Under the pieces are notes generated by a model. That model was given only the letters and a program-made list of their open reading frames with translations, had not been told where the DNA came from and searched no databases. A stretch of 6,673 nt of DNA. It comes from Phycisphaerae bacterium. GTDB lineage: Bacteria > Planctomycetota > Phycisphaerae > Sedimentisphaerales > Anaerobacaceae. The position numbers were made by a program, and so were the translations under genes. Numbering within the stretch: the first letter of the stretch is position 1; every line of letters begins with the position of its first letter. Positions 1 through 4,068 of the stretch are shown here, in pieces. The DNA is taken from positions 1-6,673 of the forward strand of contig JAUWBX010000115.1 of assembly GCA_030609625.1 (NCBI GenBank), in the 5' to 3' direction.

Positions 1-1122
1 AATATTGTGGTTGGTGGGTCGAGCGAAAGCGAGGGCCTGCCGGGTCATAATGGGCCAGGTGTGGCTACCGGTGATGTGGACGGAGACGGCAAGTGTGAGG
101 TAGTCTTCCTTACCAAAGACTCTGTCCTCCACATATTAGACGGTGCAACAGGAAAGGAAGAGGCCAGTGCCAAACCGCCTCATCCTAAAGACGCCGCCCG
201 CTGGGAAGTCGCTATGATTGCCGACTTTCGGGGTACTGGCGGTGACCGCGACATCTTGCTGCAGGCTACAAACAAAACCGGCTACCGCATGGGAAAGTTC
301 CTTGCTGCGTATGCTGTGGATCAACTTCTACTTGGCGGAAAATCACTATGGGAAACTGACAAATTCCTTTGTTGTGCACACAGTTCAGCTCGACTTGCCG
401 ACATCAATGGCGATGGACGCGATGAGGTACTTGGGGCAACGATTTTCTCATCAGAGGGTAAACTGCTGGCGCGAGCAGTTCTCGGAAGATGGCACATGGA
501 CAGTCTGTTCGTAGCTGATGTCCGGCCGGAGAAGCCTGGCTTGGAGGTTATCATGCTGGAGGAAGGTTCGAACCATGTGCAGCTCATTGGCATGACAGGG
601 CCTATCTGGCGGAGCCACTTCAAGAAGCGGGAGCCTCAGAATGCAGCCGTTGGCCGTTTTAAGGAGGGTAGCGGGGAGATATTTATCTGGTGCCGGTCAC
701 GCTACAACGAGCATCAAAAGCCATTCGTCTTCGACTCATCCGGAAGGAAGGTCTTCGATTACGCTATGGATGACGTTGCTCCAAAAGGCTGGACTGCAAG
801 TGGCGTCGAAGTGATTAATACGATTGACTGGACTGGCAAGCAGCAGCAATTGGCTTGCGCCCAGGAGCGGCACCGAAGTGGTGATATCTGCATCTTCGAA
901 CCGCTGACAGGCAGGTTTGTGGCACGCTTTAAGGAAAAGGCAGACCGGCTGTATGTTGCAGACGTTACAGGTGACTGGCGTGAAGAGATAATTGTTCTGA
1001 ACGGTAACGAATTGCACATATATCAAAACACCGAGCCTAATCCAAGACCGAATAGAAGACGCTTATGGGCCAACCGAAATTACCGCCGGTTGAAGCAGTG
1101 TCATAACTACTACTCGCCGTGA
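1..1122 (+). CDS. FG-GAP/VCBS repeat beta-propeller protein, 5' truncated by the window edge
   Basis: The frame is open from base 1 to the TGA at 1120-1122 (373 residues seen), so the start lies upstream. Repeated motifs show an FG-GAP type propeller: a calcium-binding-like D25-V-D27-G-D29-G loop after GVATG, a second D134-I-N-G-D138-G loop after ARLA, and a degenerate third (D321-V-T-G-D325) after LYVA, each followed by a hydrophobic strand. The C-terminus is a basic stretch ending in Y-R-R-L-K-Q-C-H-N-Y-Y-S-P, a tail I associate with FG-GAP proteins of Planctomycetota. Such domains are found in secreted adhesins and in rhamnogalacturonan-lyase-like proteins. No catalytic residues can be assigned here, so a lyase role is only a possibility. 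Signal peptide and N-terminal domains are not in view. The next gene is about 350 bases downstream, so they need not share a transcript. Confidence 0.8.
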   Translation, partial: NIVVGGSSESEGLPGHNGPGVATGDVDGDGKCEVVFLTKDSVLHILDGATGKEEASAKPPHPKDAARWEVAMIADFRGTGGDRDILLQATNKTGYRMGKFLAAYAVDQLLLGGKSLWETDKFLCCAHSSARLADINGDGRDEVLGATIFSSEGKLLARAVLGRWHMDSLFVADVRPEKPGLEVIMLEEGSNHVQLIGMTGPIWRSHFKKREPQNAAVGRFKEGSGEIFIWCRSRYNEHQKPFVFDSSGRKVFDYAMDDVAPKGWTASGVEVINTIDWTGKQQQLACAQERHRSGDICIFEPLTGRFVARFKEKADRLYVADVTGDWREEIIVLNGNELHIYQNTEPNPRPNRRRLWANRNYRRLKQCHNYYSP

Positions 1123-1146
1123 ACAGAAGTCAGAAACGTGTTTCGT

Positions 1147-1170
1147 TCTCCTGTGGAGTCCTTGCGGACA
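1147..1170. repeat. Tandem small hairpins with a CCTTGCGG core
   Basis: CTCC-TGT-GGAG is followed at once by GTCC-TTGC-GGAC, two adjacent 4-bp hairpins sharing the end of the GGAG. The second has the same TTGC loop and CC...GG core as CACC-TTGC-GGTG at about 1416-1427. The stem bases have changed on both sides, which suggests two copies of one structured dispersed repeat rather than chance similarity. Confidence 0.4.
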
Positions 1171-1269
1171 ACGGTTGCGATACTCGTTTCGTATAACGTC
1201 TTTCGGTTGCGTCCTTCTAAAACGATTTACGATAAACGCAACCGATACGAGCCTCGCAACCGCAACCGT
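1171..1269. repeat. 99-base imperfect palindrome built on CGGTTGCG / CGCAACCG
   Basis: Nested complementary segments are: ACGGTTGCG (1171-1179) with CGCAACCGT (1261-1269), or CGGTTGCGA with TCGCAACCG (1254-1262); TCGTAT (1189-1194) with ATACGA (1245-1250); and CGGTTGCGT (1204-1212) with ACGCAACCG (1236-1244). The apex is a loop of about 23 bases. The order and nesting match a single long hairpin with bulges. It could be a degenerate MITE or intergenic palindromic unit, or the end of the upstream transcript, although no T-run follows that would make it an intrinsic terminator. Confidence 0.5.
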
Positions 1270-1403
1270 CCTCGATGAAGTCGCGCGTCGTGCCGAACTG
1301 ATTCAGGACAAAGACCGGCCCGGCCGACGTGAAAGCTATAAAAAGCCTGGCATGCCGCTGGACAAGACTGTACAATAAAAAGAGACCCTAAGCTGAGTTA
1401 AGG

Positions 1404-1447
1404 TACTCCACAGGACACCTTGCGGTGCTGTCGAGCCGCGGCTCTGG
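1404..1447. repeat. Palindromic dispersed-type repeat upstream of the isomerase gene
   Basis: ACTCCACAGGA leads into a CACC-TTGC-GGTG hairpin (about 1416-1427), followed by the perfect 12-base palindrome GAGCCGCGGCTC (1433-1444). It lies 25 to 30 bases upstream of the chosen ATG. It is open in the same frame as the gene, so it can look like an N-terminal extension. The GC-rich palindrome differs from the AT-richer gene that follows. Confidence 0.5.
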
Positions 1448-1472
1448 CACGACTGGAAGGAAGAAAGTAGCT

Positions 1473-2417
1473 ATGGACCGAAGAAATTTCATAAAAACAT
1501 CAGGGGGCATATTAGGCGGTGCCGCATTAGGCGGGCTGACGTTTAGCTGCCATTTGAGAGAAGTGTCGCCTTCCGGATGGTGTGGCTTCGAATATGCTAT
1601 GTGCAATGAGAGTATGGCTGAATTAAGCTGGGTAGAACAATGTCAAATCATAGGTGATGCTGGTTATAAGGGAGTTGAAATCGCGGCGTTTACTCTGGTC
1701 AAAGAAGGTGTGCAGGAAATAAGCCCGACAAGGCGAAAAGAAATGGTATCGGTCATGAAAAATGTTGGCATCGAATGTGCCGGCCTTCATTGGTTATTGG
1801 CATCACCGCCAAAAGGACTGCACTTTACTACACCTGATGCTGCTGTTCGCCAAAAAACTGTCGCTTATTTTGACGAGCTTATCGACTTTTGCGGCGACCT
1901 CAATGGGCCTTATATGATTTTTGGTTCTCCGAAACAACGCAATGCAAGGAACATTTCCGTTGAAGAGGCCAAAAAATATTTTGCTGAAAGTCTTTTTGCG
2001 GTTGCCGACCATGCTCAGCAGCGCGGCATTAAAATACTTATCGAACCTTTAGGCAAAAGGGTAACTGATGTTGTCAATACCCTGGCGGAAGCGTTGGAGC
2101 TGGCTGAACAAGTCAATCATCCGGCTGTTCAGATAATGTTCGACTTCAACAATACCGTTGATGAAACCGAGCCATTTGATGTCCTGCTGAGAAAGTACTA
2201 CAAGCATATCCATCACGTTCATGTCCAGGAAATGGGTGGTAAACATCTCGGCACGGGAACAGCGGTAAATGACTATGTGGAGGCTTTTCAGACGCTTAAG
2301 GACTTAAAATATGATAAGTGGATATCTCTCGAAGTATTTGATTTTTCGCCCGGTGGCAGGAGAATTGCTGAAGAGTCAATGAGGACTTTGAAACAAATCG
2401 AAAGCAAATTACTTTAA
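1473..2417 (+). CDS. Tat-exported sugar phosphate isomerase/epimerase-like TIM-barrel protein
   Basis: The product is 314 residues. It opens with a twin-arginine signal, M-D-R3-R4-N-F-I-K, then a Gly/Ala/Leu-rich core to about residue 26, so it should leave the cytoplasm folded. The rest fits the xylose-isomerase-like TIM barrel (AP endonuclease family 2 fold). Likely metal ligands are E191 (ILIEP), D224 (MFDFNN), H250 (HVHVQE) and E287 (ISLEVF). Their spacings of 33, 26 and 37 resemble the Glu-Asp-His-Glu site of D-tagatose/D-psicose 3-epimerases (33, 26, 35). E69 and H106 (GLHWLL) may face the substrate. Where those epimerases have His three residues after the Asp, this protein has N227. 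The ATG at 1473 is chosen because it puts the RR motif at the N-terminus and has AAGGAAG (1457-1463) upstream. An in-frame GTG/CTG-type start near 1425 would add repeat-encoded residues. C26 is preceded by LTFS, a poor lipobox. The beta-helix gene follows 68 bases on. Substrate and reaction are not known. Confidence 0.85.
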   Translation: MDRRNFIKTSGGILGGAALGGLTFSCHLREVSPSGWCGFEYAMCNESMAELSWVEQCQIIGDAGYKGVEIAAFTLVKEGVQEISPTRRKEMVSVMKNVGIECAGLHWLLASPPKGLHFTTPDAAVRQKTVAYFDELIDFCGDLNGPYMIFGSPKQRNARNISVEEAKKYFAESLFAVADHAQQRGIKILIEPLGKRVTDVVNTLAEALELAEQVNHPAVQIMFDFNNTVDETEPFDVLLRKYYKHIHHVHVQEMGGKHLGTGTAVNDYVEAFQTLKDLKYDKWISLEVFDFSPGGRRIAEESMRTLKQIESKLL

Positions 2418-2418
2418 C

Positions 2419-2445
2419 TCTTTCAGATAACTTATAATTGAAAGA
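2419..2445. promoter_or_regulatory. Possible promoter -10 box inside a small hairpin
   Basis: TATAAT (2433-2438) matches a sigma-70 -10 box exactly and lies 48 bases before the beta-helix start. No good -35 box is visible at the right distance; TTACTT, 18 bases upstream, is weak. The box sits in the loop of a 7-bp hairpin, TCTTTCA (2419-2425) with TGAAAGA (2439-2445). No T-run follows, so the hairpin is unlikely to be an intrinsic terminator. Chance occurrence in AT-rich DNA is quite possible. Confidence 0.25.
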
Positions 2446-2472
2446 TGTGTTCCGAAAGAACTCCTCTTTAAC

Positions 2473-2478
2473 GGAGGT
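2473..2478 (+). promoter_or_regulatory. Shine-Dalgarno GGAGGT that fixes the beta-helix start
   Basis: GGAGGT lies 7 bases before the ATG at 2486 and is followed by a classic signal peptide. It rules out the upstream in-frame TTG at 2438. CTCC (2461-2464) could pair with the GGAG in a short stem, but four base pairs is weak evidence for regulation. Confidence 0.8.
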
Positions 2479-2485
2479 AAACACG

Positions 2486-3829
2486 ATGAAAACAAGTTTT
2501 TTCTTATCACTCTTTGCTGTTTCCTTTGTAGTTAGTGCTCTGGATATTTCATACGCCCCGGAAATTCGAAAAGATTTCTCTCCTGAACCGGATGAGCAGC
2601 AACTGCCCAACGCTATGCACTCAGCAATGAAAGAATTGCCTAACATAACGGTTGGGAAAAATAATGCTCACTTAATAGGCAGTGACAACAGGGCCTTGCA
2701 GGCTGCAGTCGATTATATTGCCGGGCTTGGAGGTGGGATAGTTGAAATCAAGGAAGGGGAATATGTGATGTATGATTCACTGCATCTGCGCGCCAATGTA
2801 ACGGTCAGGGGCAGGAAAGGCAAAACGGTCCTGCGAAAAGCTGACGGGGCTATATCTCCTCTGGCCCTTGACGGTGACTTTGGTGAGCAGCAAATCACGT
2901 TGGAGGACCCGACTGGCTTTGAAGTGGGTTATGGCGTTTCGATTTGGGACGATAGTTCAGGAGGATTCCATACCACTGTTGCTCGCATTACAGGACGAAA
3001 CAATAACACCTTCTCAATTGACAAGCCGCTAATGGCCGACTGCATGGTAAGCAACAAAGCCAAAGCCGCAATACTCTTTCCGGTAATCAGCGGCTATCAC
3101 ATCGAAGGGGCGCGAATTGAAGACCTCATAATTGATGGCAATAAGGACTCCAACGTCCACTTGAATGGCTGCCGAGGTGCCGGGATTTTCCTATATCGAG
3201 CTTTTGGGACAGTCATTCGGGGTTGTATCGTGCGAAACTACAATGGGGATGGAATCAGTTTCCAGCAATCTAACGATGTTACTGTAGTTGACTGTATTTG
3301 TGAGGATAATACCTATCTCGGCATACATCCGGGCAGTGGCTCCCAGCGTCCGCGTGTTCGCAATTGTATCGCCCGTGGTAATGGAACTGATGGCCTGTTT
3401 TTGTGTTGGCGGGTTAGGCACGGATTATTCGAGAATAATATTTTGGATGGTAACGGACGATTTGGTATTTCCATCGGGCACAAAGATTCCGACAATCTTT
3501 TTCGCTGTAACATTGTCCGTTCGAACAGTCGAGATGGAATCTTTTTCCGTAACGAAACACTGGGAATGGCCGCCCATCGCAATCGCCTTGAGGAAAATAT
3601 TATCGAGAACAACGGTAAAGGCCAGGAAGCAGCGGGTATTCGTATTCGAGGACATACCAACAACCTGGTTTTCAAGAACAATATAATTCGTGACACCCGT
3701 GAAGATAAGTTACAAAGACAAACTGTAGGAATTCGTATCGAAGAGCAAGTCGGACAAATAATCCTCGATGGCAATAAGATAAAGGCCAAAATAGCAATTG
3801 ACGACCGACGAGTATCAAAATCAAAATAG
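2486..3829 (+). CDS. Exported right-handed parallel beta-helix protein (pectate-lyase-like fold)
   Basis: The product is 447 residues. Residues 1-18 form a signal peptide (M-K-T-S then a Phe/Leu/Val core), with likely cleavage after V-V-S-A18. Residues about 68-110 (ALQAAVDYIAGLGGG, EIKEGEYV, ANVTVRG) match the opening of pectate-lyase-3/glycosyl-hydrolase-28-like beta-helices. From about 195 to 435 come short parallel beta-helix coils rich in N-x-I/G-I motifs: GDGISFQ, TYLGIHPGSGSQRP (277-289), TDGLFLCWRV (301-310), RFGISIGHKDSDN, RDGIFFRNETLG, AAGIRIRG, VGIRIEE. The fold is found in polysaccharide lyases, hydrolases and epimerases, and the family as a whole does not fix an activity. Candidate surface-groove residues are H281, R288, C307, W308 and H332, but the catalytic set is unknown to me. 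The strong Shine-Dalgarno sequence and the gap of 68 bases after the isomerase gene fit joint expression, so carbohydrate processing outside the cytoplasm is a reasonable inference. The coding sequence is intact and shows no repeat insertion. Confidence 0.85.
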   Translation: MKTSFFLSLFAVSFVVSALDISYAPEIRKDFSPEPDEQQLPNAMHSAMKELPNITVGKNNAHLIGSDNRALQAAVDYIAGLGGGIVEIKEGEYVMYDSLHLRANVTVRGRKGKTVLRKADGAISPLALDGDFGEQQITLEDPTGFEVGYGVSIWDDSSGGFHTTVARITGRNNNTFSIDKPLMADCMVSNKAKAAILFPVISGYHIEGARIEDLIIDGNKDSNVHLNGCRGAGIFLYRAFGTVIRGCIVRNYNGDGISFQQSNDVTVVDCICEDNTYLGIHPGSGSQRPRVRNCIARGNGTDGLFLCWRVRHGLFENNILDGNGRFGISIGHKDSDNLFRCNIVRSNSRDGIFFRNETLGMAAHRNRLEENIIENNGKGQEAAGIRIRGHTNNLVFKNNIIRDTREDKLQRQTVGIRIEEQVGQIILDGNKIKAKIAIDDRRVSKSK

Positions 3830-3845
3830 AGGCTGCTCTCGTGGC

Positions 3846-4024
3846 TAATTAGTATCTGTTGCGGAAACAGTATTTGTCATTCCCGCGAAACCTGTCCTGA
3901 GCGGAGTCGAAGGAGCGGGAATCCAGCTTTTTCGCTCTGGACCCCTGCTTTGGGTTCCCGCAAGGCGGGGTCCCTCGCAGGGGTGACATCGTCAGTTTTT
4001 GTTTTTCGCAACAGATACTAATTA
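3846..4024. mobile_element. MITE-like 179-bp element with perfect 18-bp terminal inverted repeats
   Basis: TAATTAGTATCTGTTGCG (3846-3863) is the exact reverse complement of 4007-4024. One mismatch further in, the complementarity resumes with AAA/TTT. Inside, TGTCA (3875-3879) pairs with TGACA (3984-3988). Three further hairpins sit within that: ATTCCCGC (3879-3886) with GCGGGAAT (3915-3922); CCAG (3923-3926) with CTGG (3937-3940); and ACCCCTGC (3941-3948) with GCAGGGGT (3977-3984). The CATTCCCGCGAA...GCGGGAATCCAG core is of a kind widely dispersed in environmental bacterial genomes. No coding frame is present, so it could move only with a transposase supplied in trans. The ends begin and finish with TA, compatible with TA target duplication as in IS630/Tc1 MITEs, but no longer duplication is visible. 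It fills the gap between the beta-helix and propeller genes and may also act as a transcript 3' end. Confidence 0.65.
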
Positions 4025-4055
4025 CATTTTTATTGCGAAATAACGGCTTGTTTAT

Positions 4056-4060
4056 AGGAG
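4056..4060 (+). promoter_or_regulatory. Shine-Dalgarno AGGAG that fixes the propeller start
   Basis: AGGAG lies 8 bases before the ATG at 4069. The next in-frame ATG (4090) has no comparable upstream motif. This matters because it places the heptamer array inside the coding sequence rather than in the leader. Confidence 0.8.
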
Positions 4061-4068
4061 AATAAGTA

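Larger units (their letters stand above)
1123..1472. other. Gene-poor, repeat-bearing intergenic region
   Basis: No convincing gene lies here. It begins with a short AGAAGTCAGAAA stretch (about 1127-1138) resembling one to two units of the heptamer array at 4102. Next come two small hairpins (about 1149-1170), a 99-base imperfect palindrome (1171-1269) and, from 1404, a hairpin repeat that runs nearly to the ribosome binding site of the next gene. A TTG-initiated frame, 1175-1378, would encode 67 residues. Its first half is the palindrome read as protein and it has no clear ribosome binding site. Its second half (about 1270-1378, from LDEVARRAELIQ to the stop) looks more protein-like and could be the end of a decayed gene, but I do not recognise it. 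Confidence 0.5.

Noticed and set aside
1425..1472. An upstream start for the isomerase gene adding 16 residues
   Set aside because: The added residues come from the palindromic repeat and would push the twin-arginine motif away from the N-terminus; the ATG at 1473 has a purine-rich AAGGAAG upstream.
1539..1551. Lipoprotein signal at LTFSC in the isomerase
   Set aside because: The residue at -3 is Thr and at -2 Phe, not the usual Leu and small residue, so lipidation at C26 is unlikely.
2438..2485. A TTG start for the beta-helix gene
   Set aside because: GGAGGT at 2473-2478 with correct spacing, directly followed by a normal signal peptide from the ATG at 2486, is far better.
3313..3789. A 158-codon antisense open frame within the beta-helix gene, and the overlapping +3 frame at 3288-3686
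   Set aside because: They are shadows of a well-supported gene, Ser/Arg/Pro- or Phe/Val-rich without recognisable domain or ribosome binding site.
3939..3990. Rho-independent terminator after the beta-helix gene
   Set aside because: The stems are strong, but the T-rich stretch comes only after about 12 further bases and belongs to the element's inverted repeat end; transcription may end here but the sequence does not show it.
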